Below, piece by piece: positions 52,440 through 61,646 of a DNA stretch of 64,000 bases. Position 1 is the first letter of the stretch. Each line of letters begins with the position of its first letter. A program made the translations under genes and the position numbers. Under the pieces are notes generated by a model that made no database searches, had not been told where the DNA came from, and was given only the letters and a program-made list of their open reading frames with translations. This DNA comes from Streptomyces sp. NBC_00286 (GTDB lineage: Bacteria > Actinomycetota > Actinomycetes > Streptomycetales > Streptomycetaceae): positions 1 to 64,000 of the forward strand of contig NZ_CP108054.1 in the NCBI RefSeq assembly GCF_036173125.1, read 5' to 3'.

Positions 52440-53314
52440 GCGCCTCCGGGAGCACTCCTGTACTGACGAAGCCCGCCGGGACCGCGACAGGTCCCGGCGG
52501 GCCGGGCGGGGTGGGCGGTGGCCGCGTGCGGCGCACTCTGGACAGAGCGCGCACCCCGTTGCGCGGACTGGCAGGCCTGGCCGGGCTGGTGGTGTTGCTC
52601 GAGGTGCTGCCGCACACCGGTGTCGTCTCCGCCGACTACCTCCCGCCCGCCTCCGACATGGGCCGGGCCCTGTGGCAGATGCTCGGCGAAGACGCGTTCT
52701 GGACCGCGCTCGGTGACACCCTCACCGGTTGGGGCCTGGGCCTGGCCATCGCCGTGGTGGCCGGGGTGGTGGCCGGGTTGGTGATCGGATCGGTGCCGGT
52801 GCTGCGGGCGGTGACCGCCTCCACCATCGAGTTCCTGCGCCCCATCCCGTCGGTGGCGCTGATCCCGGTGGCGGTGCTGCTCTACGGCACCGACCTGGAG
52901 TCGAAGCTGCTGCTGGTCGTGTACGCCTCCTTCTGGCAGGTGCTCGTCCAGGTCCTGGCGGGCATGCAGGACGTCGACCCTGTCGCCGAGGACACCGCCC
53001 GCAGCTACCGGATGGGCAGTTGGGGACGGGTGCGGTACGTCCTGTGGCCCACCGCGCTGCCGTACGTGATGACGGGCGTGCGGCTGGCCGCGACCGTGGC
53101 ACTGGTCCTGACGATCACCGCCGAACTCGTCATCGGCTCGCCCGGCCTGGGCAACCAGCTCGCGGTCGCGCAGACCTCCGGCGCCGTGCCGCGGGTCTAC
53201 GCCCTGGTCCTGGTCACCGGACTCCTGGGGGTCGCGGTCAACCTGGTGGCCCGGGCGGTCGAGCGGCGGGTACTGCACTGGCACCAATCGATGCGCAGGG
53301 AGGGACAGCGATGA
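52436..53314 (+). CDS. ABC transporter permease
   Basis: A 292-residue membrane protein with about six helices (LAGLAGLVVLLEVLP, LGLAIAVVAGVVAGLVIG, ALIPVAVLLYG). The inner-membrane signature includes the EAA-type loop TARSYRMGSWGRVRYVLWPT. A 25-residue disordered Gly/Pro-rich N-terminus precedes it. Start and stop both overlap neighbours (ATGA). Confidence 0.85.
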   Translation: MSASGSTPVLTKPAGTATGPGGPGGVGGGRVRRTLDRARTPLRGLAGLAGLVVLLEVLPHTGVVSADYLPPASDMGRALWQMLGEDAFWTALGDTLTGWGLGLAIAVVAGVVAGLVIGSVPVLRAVTASTIEFLRPIPSVALIPVAVLLYGTDLESKLLLVVYASFWQVLVQVLAGMQDVDPVAEDTARSYRMGSWGRVRYVLWPTALPYVMTGVRLAATVALVLTITAELVIGSPGLGNQLAVAQTSGAVPRVYALVLVTGLLGVAVNLVARAVERRVLHWHQSMRREGQR

Positions 53315-54093
53315 CCGTCCTCACACTCGCCCGGCGGACCGGGCTGGTCCTGGGCCTGCCCGCGGTCCTGTTCGCCGTGTGGTGGTTCGCCACCGCGGGC
53401 AGTACCGACTTCTACTTCCCCCCGCTGTCCAGCATCCTGGGCAAGTTCGGGGAGGTATGGACGGGCGAACGACTGCTGTCGGACGTCGTACCCAGCCTGG
53501 TCCGCCTGCTCGCCGGCTATCTCCTCGCTGTCGCCGTCGGTGTCGGACTCGGTCTGGTGGTCGGCATGCACCGTGGCGTGCGGGACGTACTGGAGCCGGT
53601 CCTGGAACTCTTCCGGGCCATCCCGCCCCCGGTGCTCGTACCCGTCATCATGCTGTTCGCGGGCATCGGCGACACCATGAAGGTCATCGTCATCGTCAGC
53701 GGCTGCATGTGGCCGATCCTGCTCAACACGGTCGAGGGCGTCCGAGCCGTCGACGAGGTCCTGAGCGACACCTGCCGGTCGTACGGCATCAGCGGCCCGT
53801 CCCGGCTGTGGCACCTGGTGCTGCGCTCGGCGAGCCCTCAGATCGTGACGGGCATGCGCCAGGCCCTGTCCATCGCGATCATTCTCATGGTCATCAGTGA
53901 GATGTTCGCCGCCAGCAACGGACTCGGCTTCACCATCGTGCAGTTCCAGCGGTCCTTCGCCATCCCCGAGATGTGGAGCGGTGTCCTGCTGCTCGGCCTG
54001 CTCGGATTCGCCCTCTCCCTGCTCTTCCGCATCGCCGAGAACCGGGTCCTGGCCTGGTACCACGGCCTGCGCCGGGCCCAGCGCAACCCTTGA
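53311..54093 (+). CDS. ABC transporter permease
   Basis: A 260-residue paralogue of the preceding permease with the EAA-like loop DTCRSYGISGPSRLWHLVLR and five to six helices. ATG 53311 overlaps the upstream stop. Two different permeases imply a heterodimeric channel, less common in SsuC-type systems, where one permease usually forms a homodimer. Confidence 0.85.
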   Translation: MTVLTLARRTGLVLGLPAVLFAVWWFATAGSTDFYFPPLSSILGKFGEVWTGERLLSDVVPSLVRLLAGYLLAVAVGVGLGLVVGMHRGVRDVLEPVLELFRAIPPPVLVPVIMLFAGIGDTMKVIVIVSGCMWPILLNTVEGVRAVDEVLSDTCRSYGISGPSRLWHLVLRSASPQIVTGMRQALSIAIILMVISEMFAASNGLGFTIVQFQRSFAIPEMWSGVLLLGLLGFALSLLFRIAENRVLAWYHGLRRAQRNP

Positions 54094-54106
54094 CAAGGAG
54101 ACGTCG

Positions 54107-54940
54107 ATGCTCGACGTACGCAACCTGCAGAAGATCTACACCGGACGCAATCGCAGCGTCGAAGCACTTCGGAATCTCACATTCCATATCGGTGCCGGCG
54201 AACTCGTATGCCTGGTCGGCCCGTCCGGGTGCGGCAAGACCACGCTGCTGAAGTGCATGGCGGGACTGATCTACCCGACCGGCGGCGAAGTGCGCCTGGA
54301 CGGCCGCCCGGTCGACGGACCCCCGCCCGGCATGGCGGTCGTCTTCCAGGAGTACGGCCGCTCCCTCTTCGCCTGGATGAACGTACGCGACAACGTAGCC
54401 CTGCCCCTGCGCCGCAAGAAGCTCGGCAAGGCCCGCGAGAAGGAACTGGTCGACCACGCGCTGGAGGTGGTCGGGCTCGCCGACGCCCACCAGGCCTACC
54501 CGTGGCAGTTGTCCGGCGGAATGCAGCAGCGCGTCGCCATCGCCCGCGCCGTCGCCTTCGAGCCGAAGGTGCTGCTCATGGACGAGCCGTTCGCCGCCGT
54601 CGACGCGCAGACCCGCGCCGAACTGGAGGACCTCATCCGGCGGTTGTGGCGCGAACTGGGCGTCACCGTCCTGTTCGTCACCCACGACATCGACGAAGCC
54701 GTCTATCTCGGCCAGCGCACCATCATCCTGTCCACCTCACCGACCGTGGTGCTGGAGGATCTGACGATCGATCTCCCCGACGAGCGCGACCAGTTGCACA
54801 CCCGCTCCAGCACCCGCTTCGCCGAACTGCGCGCCCACGTCTACGAGCAGATCCAGCGCGCCAAGCACCACAACGGCGACACGCATACAGCAGTGGCCGA
54901 CCGCAGCGACGAGCTCGCCCTGCACAAGTCCGAGTCCTGA
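54107..54940 (+). CDS. ABC transporter ATP-binding protein
   Basis: A 277-residue ATPase of the SsuB/TauB type: Walker A GPSGCGKTT, Q-loop VVFQEYGRSLFAW, signature LSGGMQQR, Walker B VLLMDEPFAAVD and the switch His in VLFVTHDIDEAV. AAGGAG precedes ATG 54107. The C-terminal 40 residues (HVYEQIQRAKHHNGDTH) are an extra tail. All motifs are intact. Confidence 0.88.
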   Translation: MLDVRNLQKIYTGRNRSVEALRNLTFHIGAGELVCLVGPSGCGKTTLLKCMAGLIYPTGGEVRLDGRPVDGPPPGMAVVFQEYGRSLFAWMNVRDNVALPLRRKKLGKAREKELVDHALEVVGLADAHQAYPWQLSGGMQQRVAIARAVAFEPKVLLMDEPFAAVDAQTRAELEDLIRRLWRELGVTVLFVTHDIDEAVYLGQRTIILSTSPTVVLEDLTIDLPDERDQLHTRSSTRFAELRAHVYEQIQRAKHHNGDTHTAVADRSDELALHKSES

Positions 54941-54969
54941 CACACCGTCCGACACAGGGGCCGTAGCGC

Positions 54970-55746
54970 ATGGACGACAACGAACCCGGGCGGTACTTCG
55001 TGCAGTCCCTCGAACGAGGGCTGTCCGTCATCCGTGCGTTCACCGCCGACACACCCGAGATGACCCTCTCGGAGGTCGCCAGGATCACCGGCATGAGCCG
55101 TGCCACCGCACGGCGCTTCCTGCTCACCTTCGCCGACCTGGGGTACATGGCCACCGACGGCCGCCACTTCCGCCTCACGCCCCGGGTCCTGGAACTGGGC
55201 TACGCCTACCTGTCCAGCATGTCCCTGACGGAGATCGCCCAGCCCCACCTGGAGCAACTGGTCGCCGAGGTCCACGAGTCCTCGTCGGTGGCGGTGCTCG
55301 ACGACGAGGACGTGGTGTACGTCAGCCGGGTACCCACCCGGCGGATCATGACGGTCTCCATCAGTATCGGGACCCGCTTCCCTGCCCATGCCACCTCCCT
55401 CGGGCGGGTCCTGCTCGCCCACTTCGACGAGCGCCGGCTGCGGCACTACCTGGACACCGCCTCCCTCAAGCCGCTCACCCCCCGCACCATCACCTCAAGG
55501 GAGGCACTCGCCGCCGAACTGGAACACGTGCGGGCACAGGGCTGGTGTCTGGTGGACCAGGAACTGGAACAGGGCCTGATATCGATCGGCGTACCCATCC
55601 GGAACGAGGCACGACGGGTGGTGGCAGGCATCAACCTCTCCACCCACGTCAGTCGGCGAACGCCGGACTCGATACGCCACGATCTACTGCCGCCGCTCCT
55701 GGCCACCGCCGCCGACATCGAGGCCGAGCTGAAGGTCCCCGGCTAG
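54970..55746 (+). CDS. IclR family transcriptional regulator
   Basis: A 258-residue regulator with an N-terminal winged helix (LSEVARITGMSRATARRFLL) and an effector-binding domain (GTRFPAHATSLGRVLLA, then DQELEQGLISIGVPIRN). It is closest in style to PcaR/PobR-type IclR proteins that sense aromatic acids. It lies 29 bases after the transporter ATPase gene on the same strand, so it probably controls the importer. Confidence 0.85.
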   Translation: MDDNEPGRYFVQSLERGLSVIRAFTADTPEMTLSEVARITGMSRATARRFLLTFADLGYMATDGRHFRLTPRVLELGYAYLSSMSLTEIAQPHLEQLVAEVHESSSVAVLDDEDVVYVSRVPTRRIMTVSISIGTRFPAHATSLGRVLLAHFDERRLRHYLDTASLKPLTPRTITSREALAAELEHVRAQGWCLVDQELEQGLISIGVPIRNEARRVVAGINLSTHVSRRTPDSIRHDLLPPLLATAADIEAELKVPG

Positions 55747-55933
55747 CCGGTCCGGATGCCGTGCCCCCCGCGACGGCAGCACGGAGCAGCACCGGCCTTG
55801 GCGACTGGCCGGAACACACCGCCCTGCGCGACGGGCGTTCCCGTGGGCTCGTCACGGCCACCCGGACCTGTCGGCTCTCTGCCCCACCAGGCATCATTCA
55901 CTGCAGTGCTGAGACAGTCGCCGCGGAGAGCCC
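55747..55933. promoter_or_regulatory. gap between the two IclR genes
   Basis: A 187-base gap with no gene. It is likely to contain a promoter or operator for the tandem-IclR gene, but no inverted repeat stood out. Confidence 0.35.
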
Positions 55934-57628
55934 ATGACATCGCCCCACGCCCTGACGCCTATCGACCCCATGGCGGCTCCCGCGCCACCCGAGGAAGCCG
56001 TGGCCCCTCTCATCCGGGGTATCGCCGTGCTGCGCGAGCTCACCGACGCCGGAGGGACGGCCGGCCTCAGTGATCTGGGACGGGCCACCGGCCTGGCCCG
56101 CGCCACCATCGACCGGGTCACCGGAACACTCGCTCACATGGGGTACATGCGGATGGACGGCAGCAACGCCGTCCTTGCCCCCCGCCTGATGGAGCTGGGG
56201 AACGCGTACCTGGCCGCCCTGCGTCTTCCCGCGCTGCTGAGTGCGCACGCCGATGCCCTCGCCGAGGAACTCGACGAGTCGGTGTCCCTCGCGGTGGCGG
56301 ACGGTGACGGCATCCGCTTCATTCACCAAGCGATCCGCCGCCGCGCCCTGTCGCTGAGCTTCCGCATCGGCGACCTGCTGCCCGCCGAACGCACCGCGCC
56401 AGGCCCGCTGCTGGCAACCGAGTGGAGCACGGAGGACTGGGCGCGGTGGCACAAGAGGCAGGACGCCGACCCCGAGGACCTCGGCTTCCCGGCGGTCCCC
56501 CCTAGATCGCACCGTACCGCCACGACAGACTTCGAAGAACGGGTGGAACGAGCGCGCACCCATGGCTGGGCGATGGACGACCAGTTGATCGAGCCGGGGC
56601 TCGTCGCCGCATCCGTTCCGGTTCGCGCCCCCGACGGCCGGATCGCCTGTGTGGCGAGCGTCGTGAGCCATACCAGTCGGCACAGCGCGGACTCGCTGCG
56701 CGACTCCCTTCTCCCCAGGCTCCGTACTGCCGTGACCATCATGGAGCGGAAGTTGGCCGACGCTCCGCCTCCCGAGCCGCCGAGCAAGAGCACTCCCGTC
56801 GGACTCGCCACCTGGACGAGCGCGTCCAAACAGGAACTGGGCGGGGAGTTCATCGAATCCCTGGCCCGCGGCCTGACCGTGGTCACCGCGTTCGGTGAGG
56901 GCCGTGCGGAGCTGACGCTCTCCGAGGTCGCCGAAGCCACCGGCCTGTCCCGCGCCACGGCTCGCCGTGCCCTGATAACCCTGGGACACCTCGGTCACGT
57001 CACGCTGCACGGGCGGGTCTTCCGGCTCACTCCACGCGTCCTCGCCCTCGGTTTCCCGCCACTGTCCAAGACGACACTCACCCGGATCGCGCACCCCCAC
57101 CTCGCCGCCCTCACCCGCAAGGTGGAGGACTCGACGTCCCTGGCAGTGCTCGCCGGTGACGATGTCCAGTGCGCGGCCTCGGTCGCCGCGGGACGCATCA
57201 TGGACGCTGATATCGCCGTGGGCGCGCGCGTGCCCGCCTATGTGACCTCCACGGGCCGGGTGCTGTTGGCGGGGCTGCCGGCCGAGGAGCGCACTGCCCG
57301 GCTGGCGCGCGTGCGGATGGGGGCGCTGACCGCTCGCACCGTCACCCGGCCCACCGACCTCGAGGTGATTCTCGACCGAGTGCGCGAGGACGGTTATGCC
57401 CTGGTCGATGAGGAACTGGAAGAAGGGCTTCGCTCGATCGCCGTACCGGTACGTGACCGCGACGGCGGCCTCATGGCGGCGATCAACGTCACCATGCACA
57501 GCGGTCGCCGCCCCGCTGCGGAGTGCGTCACGACCATCTTGCCGGAACTGCGGGCCACGGCTGCTCACATCGAGGCCGACCTGCACATAACCGGGCGATT
57601 CGTGCGAGTTCCGGCATGGGAGCTGTAG
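55934..57628 (+). CDS. tandem double IclR regulator
   Basis: A 564-residue protein with two complete IclR units. The first has its winged helix at residues 25-85 (LSDLGRATGLARATIDRVTG) and effector domain to about 275. The second has its helix at 300-365 (LSEVAEATGLSRATARRALI) and effector domain to about 555 (VGARVPAYVTSTGRVLLAG, then DEELEEGLRSIAVPVRD). The linker is proline-rich (APPPEPPSKSTP). Most IclR proteins have one unit and dimerise, so this fused form could work as a single-chain pseudo-dimer. It resembles a duplication of the neighbouring IclR gene. Confidence 0.82.
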   Translation: MTSPHALTPIDPMAAPAPPEEAVAPLIRGIAVLRELTDAGGTAGLSDLGRATGLARATIDRVTGTLAHMGYMRMDGSNAVLAPRLMELGNAYLAALRLPALLSAHADALAEELDESVSLAVADGDGIRFIHQAIRRRALSLSFRIGDLLPAERTAPGPLLATEWSTEDWARWHKRQDADPEDLGFPAVPPRSHRTATTDFEERVERARTHGWAMDDQLIEPGLVAASVPVRAPDGRIACVASVVSHTSRHSADSLRDSLLPRLRTAVTIMERKLADAPPPEPPSKSTPVGLATWTSASKQELGGEFIESLARGLTVVTAFGEGRAELTLSEVAEATGLSRATARRALITLGHLGHVTLHGRVFRLTPRVLALGFPPLSKTTLTRIAHPHLAALTRKVEDSTSLAVLAGDDVQCAASVAAGRIMDADIAVGARVPAYVTSTGRVLLAGLPAEERTARLARVRMGALTARTVTRPTDLEVILDRVREDGYALVDEELEEGLRSIAVPVRDRDGGLMAAINVTMHSGRRPAAECVTTILPELRATAAHIEADLHITGRFVRVPAWEL

Positions 57629-57656
57629 TTGGTGAGGAGTGAGGTTCCTGTCATGT

Positions 57657-58040
57657 GACGGCTACTGCAGTGACGTTGTTCCAGCGCGGTGACAGTCGGC
57701 TGCGCGTTGCTGGTGTTGGCGGCGCCAGCGGGACCAGTGGAGCGCGTGCGCGGGATCGGCGTCCTGGCGGGGCCGGGAAAGGACGAAGACCCGGAGCAGG
57801 GCGAGGAGTTCACGCGGGCTGACGGGCACCATGGCCAGCTCGTCGTCGCTCTCGCCGGAGGTGGTGCGTTGCCGCTCGCGGAGGGCGCCGACGGTGAGGA
57901 GCGCGTAGGCGATCATCGACATCAGGCTCCAGCGGTGCCAGGAGGTCCAGCAGGTGACCTGGCCCTGGTCGAGGGCCGGTGAGGCCCTTGGCTTCTTGAA
58001 AGTCCTCTTCGACCCTGCCCTTGCCGGAAGTTTCGTCCGT
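57657..58040 (-). pseudogene. C-terminal remnant of an IS701-like transposase
   Basis: The minus strand shows EEDFQEAKGLTG, then in another frame LDQGQVTCWTSWHRWSLMSM and MIAYALLTV. The end is a typical HALHWSRWRRQHQQRAADCH tail. These belong to the C-terminus of IS701/IS4-like transposases. A frameshift near 57980 and loss of the N-terminal two thirds make it a remnant. Confidence 0.6.
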
Positions 58041-58045
58041 GCAGG

Positions 58046-58723
58046 TCATGCGGCATGTTCGTACTCGTGGAGGATTCCGCCGAGGCGGTCACGTCGTCGT
58101 ACGTCGAGGCGGGCGATCCTGTCTGGGTCGGTGACCGGCGCGGGGAGCGGACGGAGCGGGCGGGTGTTGGCGATGCCTTGGTGGGGCCGGTGGGAGTTGT
58201 AGTGCTGTTCGAACTCGCGCAGGGCGTGGAGCAGGTGGCGCTGGTTCCAGACCAGGGTGCTGTCCAGCAGTTCGCGTCGGCAGGTCTGTACCCAGCGTTC
58301 TATGAGCGCGTTCATGCGCGGTATCCGGATGCCGCTGAATACCACGTCGATGTCCGCGTCGGTGAGGACGGTGTCGAACAGGGCGGGGAACTTCCCGTCG
58401 CGGTCGCGGATGAGGAACCGGGCCCGGCAGCCGGCGTCCTCGAGGTCCATGACAAGGTTTCTGGCGGCTTGTGCCACCCAGGAGGCGGTCGGGTGCGCGG
58501 TGGCGCCCAGGATCCTGATCCGGCGGCCGACGTGCTCGATCACCGCGAGCACGTACAGCCGCGTGCCGGTCAGGGTGACCGTCTCGAAGAAGTCGCAGGC
58601 CAGCAGGGCATCAGCCTTGGAGCGAAGAGAGGGCGGATTCCAGCGATCTTGGGCGCTCGTCGTGAACGAGTCGATTGGCCCCCCCTGAGCGAGGATCGCG
58701 TTGGGTGTCGACCGCCGGTTCAA
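58046..58723 (-). pseudogene. integrase-core (rve) transposase, 5'-truncated
   Basis: A 225-residue frame with DDE residues in ADALLACDFFETVTLTG, FLIRDRDGKFPALFD and RIPRMNALIERWVQTCRREL, and the HRPHQGI motif. The helix-turn-helix part expected for IS3/IS481-type transposases is absent; the first 30 residues are unrelated. It directly follows another transposase remnant. Confidence 0.65.
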
Positions 58724-58780
58724 CCGCCCGCGATCGTAATCGGGTCGCTGTCGTTCCGGGCTCGCTGATACATATGTGCG

Positions 58781-59317
58781 ATGGCAGGCGACGATTCCGG
58801 TGAGTTTCAGGCAGGGCAGTCGGGGCTCATCGTGAGGGTCCCCGAGGCAGAACCTGTTGTTCGAGCGTGGCGTGACCGGCTGGATCCCTCAGCCCGTACG
58901 GGTGTTCCGGCCCATGTCACGGTCCTCTTCCCGTTTCTCGACGAGAGCCGCATCGACGACGGTGCTTGTGCTGCCATCGGAGAAGTGATCGGGCGTCACC
59001 GGCCCTTCGAGGCCCGGTTCGAGCACTGCGGGCGATTCCCGGGGATCTTGTATCTCGTCCCCGAACCGGACCTCCCGTTCCGCCGGCTCACCGAGGCGAT
59101 AGCGGACCGGTGGCCAGAGGCCCCGCCGTTCGGCGGGCAGTTCGACGAGGTCGTCCCGCATCTGACCATCGCCCAGGGGCAAGACGATGCCGTGCTGGAG
59201 AAGACCGAGGCCGACCTTCGCAGCCGACTTCCCGTCACTGCCCGCGTGTCGTCGGTCGATCTGATCGTCCACGACGGAACAAGGTGGCAGCAGCGGGCGT
59301 CGTTCGCGCTCCGGTGA
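58781..59317 (+). CDS. 2'-5' RNA ligase / cyclic phosphodiesterase family protein
   Basis: A 178-residue member of the 2H phosphoesterase superfamily with HVTVLFPF (His45-Thr47) and HLTIAQG (His127-Thr129), the two HxT motifs. These enzymes hydrolyse or ligate 2'-5' or cyclic phosphate bonds in RNA or ADP-ribose derivatives. No clear ribosome site precedes ATG 58781; an AT-rich CTGATACATAT lies 6-16 bases upstream. It stands alone between IS remnants. Confidence 0.75.
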   Translation: MAGDDSGEFQAGQSGLIVRVPEAEPVVRAWRDRLDPSARTGVPAHVTVLFPFLDESRIDDGACAAIGEVIGRHRPFEARFEHCGRFPGILYLVPEPDLPFRRLTEAIADRWPEAPPFGGQFDEVVPHLTIAQGQDDAVLEKTEADLRSRLPVTARVSSVDLIVHDGTRWQQRASFALR

Positions 59318-59336
59318 TTCCTCTGTTAGTCATCGG

Positions 59337-59749
59337 TCAGCCACCGCTCTGGTGGGCCTTGGTGTGGGCGAGGCGGTAGGAGTCACTGCCGGTTTCCATG
59401 ATGTTGCCTCCGAAAGTGAGGCGGTCCACGATGGCCGCGCAGAGCCTGGGGTCGGTGAACGTCTTGGTCCGCGAAGAGAAGGACTCGTTGGAGGCGATGG
59501 CCATGCTGTTCTTCTCCTCGCGCTCGGTCAGAACCTGGAACAGCAGCTCAGCGCCGCGCCGGTCCAGCTCCATATAGCCCAGCTCGTCAATACAGAGAAG
59601 GTCGACCCGTCCGTAGCGGGCGATGGTCTTGGTCAGCAGTTTTTCGTCGGCGGCCTCGACGAGTTCCTTGACGAGTTTGGTGGCCAGGACGTACTTGACC
59701 CGGAAGCCGGCCATCGCGGCCTCGGTGCCCAGCGCGATCAGCAGGTGTG
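59337..59749 (-). pseudogene. istB: istB 3' part (IS21 ATPase)
   Basis: It encodes HLLIALGTEAAMAGFRVKYV, then LLCIDELGYMELDRRGAELL (Walker B) and SNESFSSRTKTFTDPRL to the normal end of IstB. The first 125 residues, including Walker A, lie at 60502-60877 on the opposite strand. Confidence 0.8.
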
Positions 59750-60310
59750 GGCGAAGTCGGCCGATTCCGCCGCAATCACCTCGTTCCCGTCCCCGAAGTC
59801 GCCAGCCTGGCCGAGCTCAACGCCCGGATCGACGCATGGGACCAGCAGGACGACCAGCGCCGGATCGGCGAGCGCCCGCGCACCGTCGGCGAGTACTTCG
59901 CCATCGAGAAACCCCTGCTGCAGCCGCTGCCCGAGGACCACTTCGAGAACGGCCGGCTGCTGACCCCGCGGGTGGACCGCTACGCGCTTGTCACACGCGG
60001 CGGGAGCCGCCTGGACCTGGACCACTACCTGGAAGGACTGCTGCGCAAGCCCGGCGCGCTGCCCGGGGCGACCGCACTGGACCAGGCCCGCGCGGCCGAG
60101 AAGTTCACCCCCGTGCACGACGCCTGGTGGGAGGCCTCCAGCCGCGCGCACGGCGACGCGGCCGGCACCCGTGCGCTGATAGAGGTCCTGCTGCTGCACC
60201 GGCACATGAGCCACGACCACGTCGTCGCCGGGATCGCCGCCGCACTGCGAGCCGGAGCCCTGACCTCGGACGCAGTGGCCCTGGAAGCCCGCCTGGCCGT
60301 CGAACGCTAA
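59750..60310 (+). pseudogene. istA: istA 3' part (IS21 transposase), frameshifted
   Basis: It opens GEVGRFRRNHLVPVPEVASL, the conserved region after the third catalytic residue of IstA. A TAA at 60308 ends the frame early. The usual IstA tail (RRLAALPPDPRPLPSVAAYD) continues in another frame to a TGA that overlaps istB ATG 60502, so an indel near 60305 adds a second defect besides the inversion. Confidence 0.75.
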
Positions 60311-60501
60311 ACTCCCGCCGGGGCGGGCCCGGACACGGCGCTGGGCCGTATCGCCTCTCCGGTGGTGTCTCTGACCGCGCGCAGGCTGGCCGCGCTGCCC
60401 CCGGACCCCAGGCCGCTGCCCTCGGTGGCCGCCTACGACCAGCTCCTTCGCCATACCCGGCCATCGGCCGGACGTCCCCCCAGCCAAGGGAGTCCCCTGC
60501 C

Positions 60502-60877
60502 ATGAACGCCACTACTCGTCCCCGTGGTCTGACCGAGCCCGCCGCCGACGCGGCCATCGACGCGGCCTGCCGCAACCTGCGCCTGCCCACCATGCGGGGC
60601 CAGTTCCCCGAACTCGCCGACGCCGCAGCCCGCGACCAGATGACCTACCGCAGGTTCCTGGCCGAGCTGCTGATGGCCGAATGCGACGACCGCAACCGCC
60701 GCCGCTCCGAACGCCGGATCAAGGCTGCGGGCTTTCCCCGCGAGAAGGCGCTTCGCACGTTCGACTTCGACGCGAACTCTGCCATCGACCCGGCGGCCAT
60801 CCATACCCTGGCCTCATGCGACTGGATCCGCAAAGGGCTGCCGCTGTGTCTGATCGGCGACAGCGGCACCGGCAAGT
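60502..60877 (+). pseudogene. istB: istB 5' part (IS21 ATPase)
   Basis: ATG 60502 overlaps the istA-tail TGA. The frame encodes the IstB N-terminus (CRNLRLPTMRGQFPELADAA, then RRIKAAGFPREKALRTFDFD) and ends inside Walker A (GDSGTGKS) at the inversion breakpoint. The rest is at 59337-59749, minus strand. Confidence 0.8.
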
Positions 60878-61066
60878 CTCGACGCCGCCCTTCTCGTGGG
60901 CGCCGTCGATGCCCGGCTTGCAGTAGAAGACCTCCAGGCCGGCCCAGGAGCGGAACGCGGTCCAGCGCTCGGTCTCCACCCGGGCGCGGGTGAAGCCGAG
61001 GACCTGGGCGACCGCAGAGCTGAGGTTGTCGTAGCGGACTTTTCCGCGCGGCAGCCCTCCCGTATG
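60878..61066 (-). pseudogene. istA: istA internal part
   Basis: The minus strand encodes RGKVRYDNLSSAVAQVLGF, then ERWTAFRSWAGLEVFYCKPG and DGAHEKGGVE, the IstA region with the third catalytic residue. It is cut by the inversion at 60877/60878 and by truncation at about 61066. Confidence 0.78.
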
Positions 61067-61142
61067 CGGCCTCGGTACGGGCGCACAACGAGACGGTGCT
61101 GCGCTGCTTCTATGCCTTTCACCCTGACATGGCCACCGGGCC

Positions 61143-61252
61143 CAGATCTCGTTGAACTCCTCGTCCGGGATGCTGCGCGGGATGCGCTTGGGGACCCGGG
61201 GCCGGTAGAGACGTTTGCGCTCATTGCGGTGCGGCTCCATCGGGTTGTGGTG
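61143..61252 (-). pseudogene. tyrosine-type site-specific integrase fragment
   Basis: The minus strand encodes ERKRLYRPRVPKRIPRSIPD and EEFNEIWA, typical of the core-domain start of Streptomyces tyrosine integrases. Only about 35 residues remain, wedged between the IS21 remnant and a VOC fragment. Confidence 0.55.
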
Positions 61253-61541
61253 TGGAGGGTCGGTCCGCGACAGGCACGAGCCAGTCCACGCCGGCCGCCC
61301 GCAGTTGCGCCTCGGTGGCGTCGAAGTCGTCGACGTGGAAGTTGAGGATGATTCGGCCCGGCTCGTTGTTCTTCGCGCCGATGTCGTCGCGCTGCTCGAT
61401 GACGAGCAGGAAGCCGCCGAGACCGATCGGCCCTTCGCCTTCATGTTCGGGTGCAAGCGCCCTGCGGTACCAGTCACGCACTTCGGCAGGTCGGGTGGTG
61501 CCGAGCAGGATGCTCCCGGGTTTCCGGTGTTGTCATTTCGG
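61250..61541 (-). pseudogene. VOC (glyoxalase-fold) protein, frameshifted and 3'-truncated
   Basis: From ATG 61541 the frame MTTPET must shift by one base in a CCC run near 61522 to reach SILLGTTRPAEVRDWYRRAL and the fold core (IGLGGFLLVIEQRDDIG, then RIILNFHVDDFDATEAQLRA). The end after VADRPSTPQ is replaced by integrase-fragment sequence. Confidence 0.6.
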
Positions 61542-61646
61542 ATCTCCTCGTCCTTGTATGCAGATGGCTGTCGCGGTCGACTCGCGGTCGTCTCAGCACG
61601 CTGTCGTGATGGCTGGCCTATTGACCTATGCCGCGGCCAATCGTGG

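Larger units (their letters stand above)
59337..61066 (-). mobile_element. truncated IS21 family element with an internal inversion
   Basis: From right to left on the minus strand: the middle of istA (61066-60878), then an inverted block (60877-59750) holding the end of istA and start of istB on the plus strand, then the end of istB (59749-59337). Re-inverting the block joins istA ...GAHEKGGVE with GEVGRFRRNHL and istB ...GDSGTGKS with HLLIALGTEAAMAGF, both in frame. The 5' part of istA is missing and an integrase fragment abuts it. Confidence 0.8.

Noticed and set aside
55898..57586. Long open frame on the minus strand (562 residues)
   Set aside because: It is an antisense shadow of the tandem IclR gene and has no protein motifs.
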